Notes: generated by a model not told the origin, from the sequence alone. Shown: positions 35,092 to 43,827, counted from the first letter of the stretch. The stretch is 64,000 bases of DNA from Amylibacter sp. IMCC11727 (GCF_029854195.1 NZ_CP122960.1:1246001-1310000), one strand, 5' to 3'. Numbers and translations: made by a program.

Positions 35092-35856
35092 ATGCAGACT
35101 AAAACCGTTCTTTTATGCGTTTCGCTTTTGGCACTGACGGGGTGTTCGGCCAGCGGCAACTGGGGCTGGTATGTGATCGACCCAACCACGCAATCGGGCT
35201 ACAACAACATCCGATTTTTGCTCAACGGATTTGGTGCCACAATTCTGCTGTCGATCATCGCCGCAGTTTTGTCGATGGTCATTGGGCTTCTGGTGGCGTT
35301 GCCAGGCATGTCTGCCAATCGTTGGATTCGCCTGCCATCGCGTGTGTACATCGAATTTGTTCGCGCTATTCCTCTGTTGCCGATGTTATTCTGGGTGTTT
35401 TACGGCCTGCCTGTTGTGCTGAAATCCTTTGGTATCAACGTCAGCATTGATGCGTTTTGGGGGGCAATCATCACGCTTGCCATTTCGGACAGCGCCTTTA
35501 CCGCCGAAATCTACCGATCTGGCATTCAATCCATCAACAAAGGCCAGACCGAAGCGGCCAAAACAGTAGGCCTGAATTACGCTCAGACCATGCGCTATGT
35601 GATCTTGCCCCAAGCGATCAAACGCATTCTGCCGCCCTTGGCGAACCAATTTATCTATATCGTGAAAATGTCCGCCTTTGCGTCCGTGATCGGGATGCAG
35701 GAATTGACCCGCCGCGCAAACGAGTTGGTGGTGACAGAATATCGCCCGCTTGAAATTTATACCCTGCTGATCCTTGAATACCTCGTGCTTGTGCTGATCA
35801 TCAGCTCAGGCGTGCGGTGGCTGGAACGCAAAATGGGATCAGATGAAAGCAAATAA
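35092..35856 (+). CDS. Polar amino acid ABC importer permease with lipobox-like N-terminus
   Basis: 254 residues from the ATG at 35092 (a GGACG-type box precedes it). Permease helices begin at about residue 43 (GFGATILLSIIAAVLSMVIGLLVAL), with the HisM/GlnP family loop SGIQSINKGQTEAAKTVGLNYAQTMRYVILPQAIKRILPPLANQFI near residues 140-185. The N-terminus is odd: MQTKTVLLCVSLLALTGCSAS reads as a lipoprotein signal (L15-T16-G17-C18), followed by a 20-residue NWGWYVIDPTT periplasmic-looking segment before the first helix. The protein may be lipidated, or the segment may simply act as an extra helix. Confidence 0.9.
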   Translation: MQTKTVLLCVSLLALTGCSASGNWGWYVIDPTTQSGYNNIRFLLNGFGATILLSIIAAVLSMVIGLLVALPGMSANRWIRLPSRVYIEFVRAIPLLPMLFWVFYGLPVVLKSFGINVSIDAFWGAIITLAISDSAFTAEIYRSGIQSINKGQTEAAKTVGLNYAQTMRYVILPQAIKRILPPLANQFIYIVKMSAFASVIGMQELTRRANELVVTEYRPLEIYTLLILEYLVLVLIISSGVRWLERKMGSDESK

Positions 35857-35870
35857 CAGGAGGCCACGAC

Positions 35871-36209
35871 ATGAGCTGGACCAAATTTTTCAATGAAACA
35901 GTTGGGCGCATTGGCGCGTTGCAAAAAGAAACCCCAGAGATGTTCAAAGGGTTCAACACAATGTCCGCCGCGGCCAAAAAGAACGGTGTGCTAAGCGAGC
36001 AAACCAAAGAGTTAATCGCGCTTGGTATCGCCATTTCAACCCGCTGTGACAGCTGTATTGCCTTTCACGTGAAATCCCTCGTGCGACTAAAACTGACGCG
36101 TGAAGAATTATGCGAAGCCTTGGAAATGATCGGTTACATGGGGGGTGGACCGTCGATCGCATATGGGGCTAAGGCCTTGGAAGCATACGACGAATTTACC
36201 AACGGATAG
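35871..36209 (+). CDS. Carboxymuconolactone decarboxylase (AhpD-like) family protein
   Basis: 112 residues, the usual length of the small CMD family. TRCDSCIAFHVKSLVRLKL (about residues 60-78) holds the Cys-x-x-Cys and downstream His of AhpD-type peroxidase/disulfide reductants, and the helix LSEQTKELIALGIAIS precedes it as expected. It begins 14 bases after the permease with an AGGAGG box, so it is co-transcribed with the importer, although the functional link is unclear. Confidence 0.9.
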   Translation: MSWTKFFNETVGRIGALQKETPEMFKGFNTMSAAAKKNGVLSEQTKELIALGIAISTRCDSCIAFHVKSLVRLKLTREELCEALEMIGYMGGGPSIAYGAKALEAYDEFTNG

Positions 36210-36238
36210 GTTGCTGGGCGCGAAAGGCCAAAACACGC

Positions 36239-37561
36239 ATGTTGATGGGGCTGCTGAAAGATGGGTTTTGGTTGGCTGCGCTGCGGATTGCAGGGGCGGT
36301 TTTGTCCTTTGGTATGACGGTTCTTTTGACCCGCGTTCTCGATATCGCGGCCTTTGGGGCTTATGCCTATGCTTTGGCGTTAATCATTTTCGGGCAGGTT
36401 TTTATCACCAATGGCTGGGGCACGATGCTGGTGAAATATGCCTCCCAAAGCCATCAAAGCGGCGCGTGGTCCCAAACGCGATCCATCGCGCATCTGGGGG
36501 GGCGTTTGTCTTTGTGTTATACGGGCGCACTGGCGGGGGTGGCCGTCATTTTCTGGCTTGTCCCAGCGCAAATTTTTCCCATTAATCTAAGCTTAATTGG
36601 GGTCGCAGCCGTCTTGCTTTCGATCCTGATTAGCCAAAACGCCGCGCTGCGCATTGCGATTTTGCGTGGTTTGAATCGCCCCGTACTGTCACAACTTACC
36701 GAAACCATTGTACGGCCAATCTTGATTTGCCTGCTGATTTTCGGTGGGCTGGTCTGGTTGCCAAGCATCACACTTGACGCGGCCCTCGTGATTTATTGCA
36801 TCGCGACTTTCATCAGCTATGGGATCGGACTGTGGCTGTTGAACCGTGTTACCCCGCCCGCGCTGACATCGGCGCGTGTCAACCTACAGCCCAAGGTTTG
36901 GATTCCTCAAAGCCTGCCGTTTGTAGGCAGCGCAACCCTGACGTTGGGATTGGTGTATGTGGATATCCTCGTTCTTGGATTTTTCGCAGACTTAGAACAG
37001 GTTGGGCAATATCGGCTGGCTGGTCAGATCGCCATTCTATCGAGCCTGGCTTACGCCGCGCTGAACATGATTGCGAACCAGCGATTTGCCTTTTTCCACA
37101 AAGCAGACGATTGGCGCAGCATTGCACAGACAGCGCGCACTTTGGCGCGGATTTCCTTTGTTGTGTCTTTGATTTTGCCCATCTTTTTTTATGTGGCAGG
37201 GCCTTCGCTGATCGCGTTGATTTTTGGAGCGCAATATAAGCCCGCATTTGGCCCGATGATGGTTTTGTTCGCGTTGCCTGTGATCAACAGCTTTTTTGGG
37301 ATGCCACGCGCACTTTTGATGATGGTAGGGCAGCAAAAACGCGAACTGATTTTGACAGGGTTTGCCATTGCGCTGAATCTGTTCTTGTGCCTGATCTTGA
37401 TCCCGAAATTCGGCATTTGGGGCGCATCAGTCGCCGTTGTCTGCGCCACTTTCATCTGGTGCGCCGCCCTGTGGTATCAAGCGCTGCGCACTTTGAACGT
37501 GGACACCAGCGTCATGGGGATGTTGACGCATTCGCAGGCTAAGCGAAACGTTACACGGTGA
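36239..37561 (+). CDS. Polysaccharide flippase-like membrane protein (MOP/Wzx type)
   Basis: 440 residues with about 12 hydrophobic segments. The N-terminal pattern GFWLAALRIAGAVLSFGMTVLLTRVLDIAAFGAYAYALALIIF is characteristic of Wzx/RfbX and related MOP-superfamily flippases of lipid-linked sugars. Helices around 330-400 (PMMVLFALPVINSFFGMPRALLMMVGQQKRELIL) also fit. It converges on the asparagine synthase gene and their 3' ends overlap by 11 bases. Surface-polysaccharide export is the likely role; no glycosyltransferases are adjacent. Confidence 0.82.
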   Translation: MLMGLLKDGFWLAALRIAGAVLSFGMTVLLTRVLDIAAFGAYAYALALIIFGQVFITNGWGTMLVKYASQSHQSGAWSQTRSIAHLGGRLSLCYTGALAGVAVIFWLVPAQIFPINLSLIGVAAVLLSILISQNAALRIAILRGLNRPVLSQLTETIVRPILICLLIFGGLVWLPSITLDAALVIYCIATFISYGIGLWLLNRVTPPALTSARVNLQPKVWIPQSLPFVGSATLTLGLVYVDILVLGFFADLEQVGQYRLAGQIAILSSLAYAALNMIANQRFAFFHKADDWRSIAQTARTLARISFVVSLILPIFFYVAGPSLIALIFGAQYKPAFGPMMVLFALPVINSFFGMPRALLMMVGQQKRELILTGFAIALNLFLCLILIPKFGIWGASVAVVCATFIWCAALWYQALRTLNVDTSVMGMLTHSQAKRNVTR

Positions 37562-39365
37562 CGCTTAGGCTCTGCTCAACACCAGCAAGTGTAAAAGCGC
37601 GTTCAAAAACATGGCTTTGAATTATGGTCGGATCAGTTTGGCAATCATGAAGGAGGCGGTCACGATCCAAAACGGTGGAAAGGCTGCGTGATTCAGCAAT
37701 GAGATCCGTTAGTTGGCGCTTGTTGTGTTCGCGGAAATTCTGGGATTGCCAATTGAATCCTTGTTTGTCTGATCGCCATTGTGTCGGAAGTTCGTGGAAA
37801 TGCGAAAATGCCCTTCGCAATTCCATCTTATTAAAATTGCCTTGAAATTTATGCGCGTACCCTGTGTTGCAATACGCAGAAAGACGAAAATCCATCAAAG
37901 GGCTGCGGGCTTCAAGTCCAAAGGACATGGCATTCCGATCGTTTTGCCAGAGCCAATCGCTCATTCTGCCACCGATTAAGTCTTGTGCTAACGCTTCGTC
38001 AAAAGACAGACGTCCATCGGCAAGTGGACATCCCGAAGACGCAGTTTTCTTATGAGCATATTTCAAAACTGAGGGCGGAACATACTGGGACGGGGGCTGT
38101 ATCATCTGTTTAAATGCCCGCGCAATACGGCGCCAATCAGAACCGTTTGAGCGCAAGAACGAGCCAATCCATGGCAGATTTCCAGACTTTAGCGCGGCCC
38201 GCAAAGCAAGCGGAAACTGTCTGTCCCAGTACCCGCCAAACACTTCGTCCCCCCCCGTTCCATCCAAGACCACTTTACAATCTGTTTCGGCAATAGCTCT
38301 GTACATTGCGGACATGGACATCATGCCATGATTGGCGAAGGGAGCTTCTTGATTTTTGCAAAGGTGTAAAAACTGATCAAATGCAGTTTTGTCCGTTTCA
38401 ATTTTGATCGTCTTGGCTGACAATCCTAACTGATCGACACAGGCCTGTGCGTACTGCGCGTCTTCGGTTTTACCGCTGTCGCCAATAAAACAGGTCACAT
38501 TATCCATCATATCTTGAGCGTGTAGAATTGACAGGATCAAGCTGCTGTCGATGCCACCAGACAACAACAGGCTCACAGGGCGATCCGACACCATGCGAGA
38601 CACAACCGCATCCACCAATAGATCAGGCAAATGTGCAGGCTTAAGATCAGATTGTGCAACATGCTCGGTCATATCGAAATAGGGGACCGTCTCAAAATGC
38701 CATTCCCCAAGATCAAGCTCCAAAGAATGCGAGGGCTTTAGTTGTGAAATACCAACGTAAGGGGTTCTTTCTTCGTGCAGAAGCGTACTCTCAAAATGAA
38801 GAAAACTGTTTAAATAGCTGTGATCAAATCGAAGCGCCGATTTGCTTGCCAATGCGACAGCCTGACAGGTTGAAGCGGCGACAAATTGTTGATCGTTCTT
38901 GGTGAAAAAGAAGGGTTTTTTGCCGAAACGATCTCGGGCAGCAAGTATTTTGCTTTTTTGTTTATCCGCATGAACAAAGGCCCATTGACCGTTCAAGCGT
39001 TTCAAAGCATCGCGCCCTACGGTTTCGATCAGCGAGCATAAAAGCTCCGTATCACCTGTCGTTGCAAACTGATGACCTGCCGCAGTAAGTTCAGATTTCA
39101 GCGCCTGAAAGTTAAACACTTCCCCGTTGTAAACCATAATACTCTTAGCGGTTTTATAGGGTTGGTTCGCACGTGGGTTGGGATCAAGAATAGAAAGGCG
39201 CGCGTGGCCCATTCCGATACTAACCTGGCCACCTGGAACGTTCAGCGTTTCGATGTGGTAATCGACAGCATCTGGTCCACGATGCACCAATGCCTCCATT
39301 GCCGTTTGCAATTCTGCTAGTGTAACGGGCGCATTCCTGCGAACGATGGTGACAAAACCACACAT
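37551..39365 (-). CDS. asnB: Asparagine synthase (glutamine-hydrolysing) AsnB-type
   Basis: 604 residues from the ATG at 39365, required because the class II glutaminase needs Cys at position 2 (MCGFVTIV). The N-terminal glutaminase domain (LVHRGPDAVDYHIE, SIMVYNGEVFN, GDTELLCSLIE) is followed by the synthetase domain with the PP-loop LLLSGGIDSSLILSIL. It could make asparagine, but copies beside polysaccharide genes often amidate sugars or surface structures; a neighbouring flippase makes that possible. Confidence 0.9.
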   Translation of the reverse strand: MCGFVTIVRRNAPVTLAELQTAMEALVHRGPDAVDYHIETLNVPGGQVSIGMGHARLSILDPNPRANQPYKTAKSIMVYNGEVFNFQALKSELTAAGHQFATTGDTELLCSLIETVGRDALKRLNGQWAFVHADKQKSKILAARDRFGKKPFFFTKNDQQFVAASTCQAVALASKSALRFDHSYLNSFLHFESTLLHEERTPYVGISQLKPSHSLELDLGEWHFETVPYFDMTEHVAQSDLKPAHLPDLLVDAVVSRMVSDRPVSLLLSGGIDSSLILSILHAQDMMDNVTCFIGDSGKTEDAQYAQACVDQLGLSAKTIKIETDKTAFDQFLHLCKNQEAPFANHGMMSMSAMYRAIAETDCKVVLDGTGGDEVFGGYWDRQFPLALRAALKSGNLPWIGSFLRSNGSDWRRIARAFKQMIQPPSQYVPPSVLKYAHKKTASSGCPLADGRLSFDEALAQDLIGGRMSDWLWQNDRNAMSFGLEARSPLMDFRLSAYCNTGYAHKFQGNFNKMELRRAFSHFHELPTQWRSDKQGFNWQSQNFREHNKRQLTDLIAESRSLSTVLDRDRLLHDCQTDPTIIQSHVFERAFTLAGVEQSLSVTV

Positions 39366-39559
39366 GATACTCACAAAATAGTAACCTCTTCTTTGTCATT
39401 ACTTTAAGTGCGCAAAAAATCAAATTGGAAATCAATGGCCTGCGCTGCCTGTTTGAAGGCGGGATTAGAGCGCTTCGCGAAAAACCTGAGACATAAGCCT
39501 TTCGCGAAACGCATAACAACGCATGTGCTACGCTGACGGATTTCAATGCTCGGAAAAAA

Positions 39560-39606
39560 TGGAGGCGAGTACCGGAATCGAACCGGTGTACACGGATTTG
39601 CAATCC
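39560..39606 (-). repeat. Left attachment repeat: displaced 3' end of tRNA-Cys
   Basis: 47 bases identical to 50850-50896, that is, the T-arm, acceptor 3' strand, CCA and anticodon-side 3' half of tRNA-Cys(GCA) on the minus strand. Identity stops sharply at 39606/39607. It has no 5' half, so it is not a functional tRNA; it is the attachment-site copy left by integration. Confidence 0.92.
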
Positions 39607-39737
39607 AATGTTTTATCGTTATTTGACAGGCTATTAGGTGGAAATAGGTATCACGACAAATCCAGAACTATCGGCGAACATGATACCGGTAAAATCGGGG
39701 GCATTCCTGCGGTTCTGACGCCGGTTTGGGGCGCTCA

Positions 39738-40583
39738 ATGAGCCGCCATAGCTTTGATCCTGACATCGCCGCACTGGTAGGGCTGAACGCAGCGGTGATT
39801 TTCCAGAATATCACCTTCTGGATCGAGAAGAACCAAGCCAACCGGCGCAATTTGCGGGATGGGCGCTATTGGACCTACAACTCAATCTCCGCCTTCGCCG
39901 AGTTGTTCCCGTATTTGACAGAAAAACAGATCCGCACGGCGTTGGATAAGCTGATCAAATCAGAGCTGATCCTGAAGGGGAGCTTCAGCGATGATCGTTA
40001 TGATCGAACATGCTGGTACGCGTTGGGCGATTGCATTTGCCCAAATGGGCAGATCGAGTGGGCCAAAGGGGAAAATGATACATTTGCCCCTGAGGGCAAG
40101 CCGTCTGCCCCTGAGGGCAAATCCTATAAGAACAGATATAAACCAAATATAAATCCATATCCTTCGCGCGGGGTGGTGGATGATGAAGCTGAGAAAATCT
40201 TGGCGGCATATCCCGAGGATCGCATCCGCCGGAGAGCGGATTGCTTGTTGGCGATCCGGGAGATCCTGACGAGTGGTATCACTGCTGCCGATCTGATCGA
40301 GGCTGTTCAATCCTATGCCAGTGAAAGCGCGGGTTTCACCCGTTCCAAGGTTTGCTTTTCGGACAATTGGTTCAGCTCTGAGCGTTGGCAGCGGTATGTC
40401 TGCGATGCCCAGATACAGCGTGAGGCCGCGAAAGCCAAAGAGGCCGAGGCGCTGAAAGGGCTGGCGGTTTGGATCGCAGATCGCAGCCCGCTTTGTCGGC
40501 ATATTTCGCCCAGCCAAATCACGGCGCTTTTGGCGGCTGAACTGGTGACGCCGTTGCAAATTCAGGCGGCAGGGCTTGGCTGA
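39738..40583 (+). CDS. Winged-helix protein, replication/phage-type
   Basis: 281 residues from the ATG at 39738 (a TTG at 39726 is in frame). The start SRHSFDPDIAALVGLNAAVIFQNITFWIEKN and the segment GRYWTYNSISAFAELFPYLTEKQIRTALDKLIKSELILKG form a winged helix of the kind found in DnaD-like plasmid and phage replication proteins. The middle (residues about 120-145) is low complexity with EGKPSAPEGKS repeats. The C-terminal half has a helical domain. It shares one base with the mobC start (TGATG), so it belongs to the mobilisation operon. Replication initiation of the excised form is a reasonable but untested role. Confidence 0.65.
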   Translation: MSRHSFDPDIAALVGLNAAVIFQNITFWIEKNQANRRNLRDGRYWTYNSISAFAELFPYLTEKQIRTALDKLIKSELILKGSFSDDRYDRTCWYALGDCICPNGQIEWAKGENDTFAPEGKPSAPEGKSYKNRYKPNINPYPSRGVVDDEAEKILAAYPEDRIRRRADCLLAIREILTSGITAADLIEAVQSYASESAGFTRSKVCFSDNWFSSERWQRYVCDAQIQREAAKAKEAEALKGLAVWIADRSPLCRHISPSQITALLAAELVTPLQIQAAGLG

Positions 40584-41056
40584 TGGGGAAAACAGAACCG
40601 TCTTCAGTGCAAAGAGCAAGGCGACCCATGTCATACGCTGGCGCATCTGACACGGGACCTTGCGAGGGGTGGCAAGCCTCCCCTTCGAACCCCACCGGCG
40701 GGGGCAAGCCCCACGCCAAAGCAGCCCTGACCGAGACATTTGTCTTTCGGTGCAACGCGGCTGAAAAGGCAGAACTACGCGCCAAGGCTGAGGCGGCTGG
40801 CGTTCCCGCTGCGACCCTCTTGCGTGAGGCGCTTGGCCTGACGGAGGCGCGCCGCCGCAAGCCAATGCCACGCGTCGATCCGGCCTTGAGGCTGGCGGTC
40901 GGGCGCATCGGCGGTAACCTTAACCAGATCGCTCGGGCTACGAACCGAGCTTTGCTGGCGGGGCGAATAGAGCTCGACACGCTGGCCCTCGCGCGTCAGC
41001 TCGTGGTGATCGAACGTCAGCTTGCCCAGCTCCTCGATGAGGTGCGGCAATGCTGA
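40583..41056 (+). CDS. MobC-like relaxosome accessory protein
   Basis: 157 residues. The region TFVFRCNAAEKAELRAKAEAAGVPAATLLREALGL (about 51-85) is a ribbon-helix-helix-like DNA-binding part and RLAVGRIGGNLNQIARATNRAL (about 103-124) is the MobC family signature. The first 45 residues are low complexity and encode the hairpin-rich segment at 40665-40712, so a later start is conceivable (ATG at 40628). It overlaps the relaxase start by seven bases. MobC proteins help melt the transfer origin for the relaxase. Confidence 0.85.
   Translation: MGKTEPSSVQRARRPMSYAGASDTGPCEGWQASPSNPTGGGKPHAKAALTETFVFRCNAAEKAELRAKAEAAGVPAATLLREALGLTEARRRKPMPRVDPALRLAVGRIGGNLNQIARATNRALLAGRIELDTLALARQLVVIERQLAQLLDEVRQC
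40665..40712. other. Hairpin pair, candidate transfer origin (oriT)
   Basis: Two stem-loops with the same GGC-AA-GCC core: AGGGG/CCCCT arms with one T-T mismatch at 40665-40684, and the perfect GGGGC-AA-GCCCC at 40701-40712, separated by a TTCGAA-containing spacer. They lie inside the low-complexity 5' end of mobC, next to the relaxase gene, where transfer origins of small mobilizable elements are commonly found. Nick site not identified. Confidence 0.4.
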
Positions 41057-42600
41057 TCAAGTTCTTTCCCAATGGCAAAGGCGTGGGGGCCGGTCCTGTC
41101 GGCTATCTGATCGCGGATGAGGTGCTGGCCTATGATGACAACCGCGACCTGATCCGCGATGCCGATGGCCAGCCCCAGACAGTCACGCGGCATCCGCTGC
41201 CGGAGGTTTTGCGGGGCAATCCTGATCGCACCGAGGCGCTGATTGACGCCAGCAACAATCAATGGACCTATCGCGCGGGTGTCATCAGCTTTGCTATTGA
41301 GGACGCACCGACTGAGACCCAGCAGCTCGAAGTCATGGACGCCTTCGAAGGGCTGGCCTTTGCGGGAATGGACCCTGAGCAATATGATATGCTCTGGGTC
41401 CGCCATACCCACGAAGATCGCGTTGAGCTGCATTTTTGTACGCCTCGGCTGGAACTGACCACAGGCAACAGTCTGAACATTGCACCACCCGGCTATCAGA
41501 ATGCCTATGACAGCCTGCGTGACCTGATGAACAAGACTCACGGCTGGGCCGATCCGATGGATTTGGAGCGCACCCAAGAGGTGCAGGTGGTGGCTGAGGC
41601 TCCAACTCGTGCGCAGGGCCGCGATGAGTTGCATGACTGGATTCTTGATCAGATCAGCATTGGCAGCATCACTGACCGTGCCAGCATGGTCGATGCTCTG
41701 ACAGATGCGGGCTTCGATATTCCCCGCGCCAGCAAAAACTACATCACCGCCAAAGACCCGGAAACCGGCGAACGCTGGCGGCTGAAAGGAGAGATTTTCA
41801 ATGAAAACTGGCAAGCCACCCCGGCTGAGCGAGAAATTGAACGCGGATCTGGACTTGATCCGACAGGAACATGCCACCTTGATGAATTCTCAATTGGAGA
41901 TCTTCAGGACCGATTTCAGCGACATTGCGACAAGCGCGCTGAATACAATCGAGACCGATATCCGCTATTTTCTGAGCGACAGCAGGAGCGAATTGCAGAG
42001 GCGCAGCGAGACGATCCGGCGTTGGCTGACGATATCGCCTTGGGTGATCGCAGGGCTGATCTTGGTGTGGATCACCTCGACCGTGGCGGTGAGCTGGCTC
42101 TGGATGACCTTTTTGACGCGTTCGGAGCTGACGGAACTGGGCCTGACACGGATCGAACAGGCGGGGCAGATTTGGCTGACGCTGGATCCCGATCAGACCG
42201 AAATGAAAACCTGCACGATGGCGGGAACACCGATCATCTGCATCGAAATCAGGGGGCAATAAATGACGACACCCCTGACAGCCTTGGAACGCGATTTGCT
42301 CGCCTGCGTCGAGCGGTTGGTGACGGCCTGCGAAACCTCAGCGCAGGAATTGCGCGCCTTGGAAGCACGCTCGACGAACGGGATCGAGAGCAAAGTGAAT
42401 GGGTTGGCGCATTGCGTGGCGCTGCTGATGAAATCGCATCTCTTGTCGGTCGCCACATTGGCCGACTTGCTGACAGAGGAGCAGACCTACGAGACGCTTC
42501 AAGAGGGCTTAGAGGCCAGCTTGAAGTTAGCGAAACGCGCCGAACAACGGCTGAACGAGACCTGAATGAACAAGAGCGCGGCCATAGTCATGGCCTTTGA
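41050..42600 (+). CDS. MOB-family relaxase
   Basis: 516 residues. The N-terminal 200 residues form a relaxase/mobilisation nuclease domain: LIKFFPNGKGVGAGPVGYLI, AFEGLAFAGMDPEQYDMLWVRHTHEDRVELHFCTPRLEL with the H-x-x-x-x-x-x-E-x-H style metal/catalytic cluster near residues 116-126, and a tyrosine-containing N-terminus to be tested as nucleophile. The C-terminal half is charged, helical and rich in D-R-x-x-D repeats. Two further genes are nested in its 3' half in another frame. It nicks the transfer origin and leads DNA into a helper conjugation channel. Confidence 0.88.
   Translation: MLIKFFPNGKGVGAGPVGYLIADEVLAYDDNRDLIRDADGQPQTVTRHPLPEVLRGNPDRTEALIDASNNQWTYRAGVISFAIEDAPTETQQLEVMDAFEGLAFAGMDPEQYDMLWVRHTHEDRVELHFCTPRLELTTGNSLNIAPPGYQNAYDSLRDLMNKTHGWADPMDLERTQEVQVVAEAPTRAQGRDELHDWILDQISIGSITDRASMVDALTDAGFDIPRASKNYITAKDPETGERWRLKGEIFNENWQATPAEREIERGSGLDPTGTCHLDEFSIGDLQDRFQRHCDKRAEYNRDRYPLFSERQQERIAEAQRDDPALADDIALGDRRADLGVDHLDRGGELALDDLFDAFGADGTGPDTDRTGGADLADAGSRSDRNENLHDGGNTDHLHRNQGAINDDTPDSLGTRFARLRRAVGDGLRNLSAGIARLGSTLDERDREQSEWVGALRGAADEIASLVGRHIGRLADRGADLRDASRGLRGQLEVSETRRTTAERDLNEQERGHSHGL
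41801..42262 (+). CDS. MbeB-like mobilisation protein nested inside the relaxase gene
   Basis: 153 residues in the +2 frame relative to the relaxase, fully inside it. An AAGGAG box at 41786-41791 stands nine bases before the ATG. The protein has a helical N-terminus (SEKLNADLDLIRQEHATLMNSQLEIFRTDF), then a membrane segment (WLTISPWVIAGLILVWITSTVAVSWLWMTFL, about residues 74-104) and a short C-terminus. ColE1-type plasmids likewise nest mbeB and mbeD in mbeA, and MbeB is membrane associated. The similarity is of arrangement and shape, not a checked alignment. Confidence 0.78.
   Translation: MKTGKPPRLSEKLNADLDLIRQEHATLMNSQLEIFRTDFSDIATSALNTIETDIRYFLSDSRSELQRRSETIRRWLTISPWVIAGLILVWITSTVAVSWLWMTFLTRSELTELGLTRIEQAGQIWLTLDPDQTEMKTCTMAGTPIICIEIRGQ
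42263..42565 (+). CDS. MbeD-like small mobilisation protein nested inside the relaxase gene
   Basis: 100 residues, all helical by composition (LTALERDLLACVERLVTACETSAQELRALEARS), in the same frame as the MbeB-like gene. Its ATG directly follows that stop (TAAATG), so it is translationally coupled to it. It lies wholly within the relaxase frame. In ColE1 plasmids the equivalent MbeD is a coiled-coil entry/mobilisation helper. Confidence 0.7.
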   Translation: MTTPLTALERDLLACVERLVTACETSAQELRALEARSTNGIESKVNGLAHCVALLMKSHLLSVATLADLLTEEQTYETLQEGLEASLKLAKRAEQRLNET

Positions 42601-42616
42601 AACGAAAGGAAAATAG

Positions 42617-42919
42617 ATGAGTTTACCCTTTGATCACTTTACCATGTCCTACGGGCAGTCCCGCGACTATGGCATCGATTACCGAACGTTTGAAAAGGTG
42701 GCATGTTTGCCCGAAGGCGTTCCGTTGATGGCCCTTGCAGGGGTTTGGGGTGACTACAGCAACATCCGTTGTCTGTTCATCGACGAGGAAGGCAACGGGT
42801 ATTGTCGAAATATCAGTGGCAGAGGTGGTGAATATATCATCCGAGAACTGGGCCTGAACGCCAAGGATCTAAAAGTGGGGCAGATGGTCATGTCAGTAGC
42901 GCCGCCACCGCAGCTATGA
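42617..42919 (+). CDS. Hypothetical protein of the element
   Basis: 100 residues with an AAAGGAAA box before the ATG, 16 bases after the relaxase. The sequence (FDHFTMSYGQSRDYGIDYRTFEKVACLPEGVP, LFIDEEGNGYCRNISG, LKVGQMVMSV) is globular and without membrane segments. I do not recognise it. Its position suggests expression with the mob operon. Confidence 0.6.
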   Translation: MSLPFDHFTMSYGQSRDYGIDYRTFEKVACLPEGVPLMALAGVWGDYSNIRCLFIDEEGNGYCRNISGRGGEYIIRELGLNAKDLKVGQMVMSVAPPPQL

Positions 42920-43251
42920 TTTGTGTCATATAATGTTGAAATTTTAGCTTTGGAGGGCTATGTGAATGGCAGTAAAGGGATGGTCTAACCGTCCGAATAT
43001 TAGGCCAGCTATGGCCTGCCTTTTGATTTCTTGGCTATGTGCAGAGCGTTAAAACTGGGAAGTCGAGCGCGCGGCGTTAATTGACAGGTAACGCATTTGA
43101 ACCTATATTCCTCCCCATAAGGATACCAGATCGACTGTGAGGTTCCTTCCGCAACGCAAGTTGTCCAACTGGAATAGTGGATAAGGCCTAGGCCGAAGAG
43201 AGCGTCGAGATAGCCAAGGAGTTGCCTGCAAAGGTGGCTCCTTCGGTCGTT
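42920..43251. other. Intergenic segment with no recognisable feature
   Basis: 332 bases between two convergent genes of the element. I see no tRNA-like fold, no convincing reading frame and no strong terminator in it. Confidence 0.5.
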
Positions 43252-43827
43252 CTAGCGCCTGAAATATTTGACCTTTTTGCCTTTGAGCGCCTGACCGATG
43301 ACGACTGCAATTTTCACTTTCTGACCGTTTTCTGGCTGCGGTCGATGGTGGGCGCTTTCGACAAACAGGCGCAGTTTGTGCCGGATGCCGTCGAATCTGC
43401 CCTTGTGGGGGCGAAGCGTGAAAAAGGCGGTGTAGGCCGTTCCATCACCCAACATCATCGTGGCGTTATATGTGCCATAATTTCGGTCTGATGGCGTAAG
43501 GTAAAGGCGGTTTTGCGGCAAGGTTCCAAGCAGTTCCGCCAGATCCGTTGAGGCCGCAAACCGATGCGGGCAAAATACGCGAGGGCGTATGCCGTCCATG
43601 ATTTGCACCTGGCCCGCGTGTTCTGCGGTTTCAAAGGCTCTGGTCCAGCAATGGCAGGAATATTCGACAAGAATATTAACCCGGTCGCCCTTGGGCAAAT
43701 CGACCGTCAATATATGTGGTGTGAGGTGAGCGACATGTAGGCGGGTGCTGTCGATCACCTGCGGCGTTACCGCCACGCCGCTGGTGTCGGTCAGGGTGCC
43801 GTCAGCCGCCACAAGATGCCGCGTCAT
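43252..43827 (-). CDS. Hypothetical protein with cysteine-rich motifs
   Basis: 191 residues. Notable are VEYSCHCWTRAFETAEHAG (about 53-71) and RPRVFCPHRFAASTDLAELLGTL (about 81-103), where three Cys and two His could bind a metal. A basic C-terminus (KKVKYFRR) ends it. It may be coupled to a tiny upstream frame (ATGA overlap at 43824). It is oriented like the cargo operon but separated from Hsp70 by a large hairpin, so it is probably a separate transcript or a readthrough partner. Family not recognised. Confidence 0.6.
   Translation of the reverse strand: MTRHLVAADGTLTDTSGVAVTPQVIDSTRLHVAHLTPHILTVDLPKGDRVNILVEYSCHCWTRAFETAEHAGQVQIMDGIRPRVFCPHRFAASTDLAELLGTLPQNRLYLTPSDRNYGTYNATMMLGDGTAYTAFFTLRPHKGRFDGIRHKLRLFVESAHHRPQPENGQKVKIAVVIGQALKGKKVKYFRR

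Noticed and set aside
39560..39606. A second tRNA-Cys gene
   Set aside because: Only the 3' 47 bases are present; the D-arm and 5' acceptor strand are missing.
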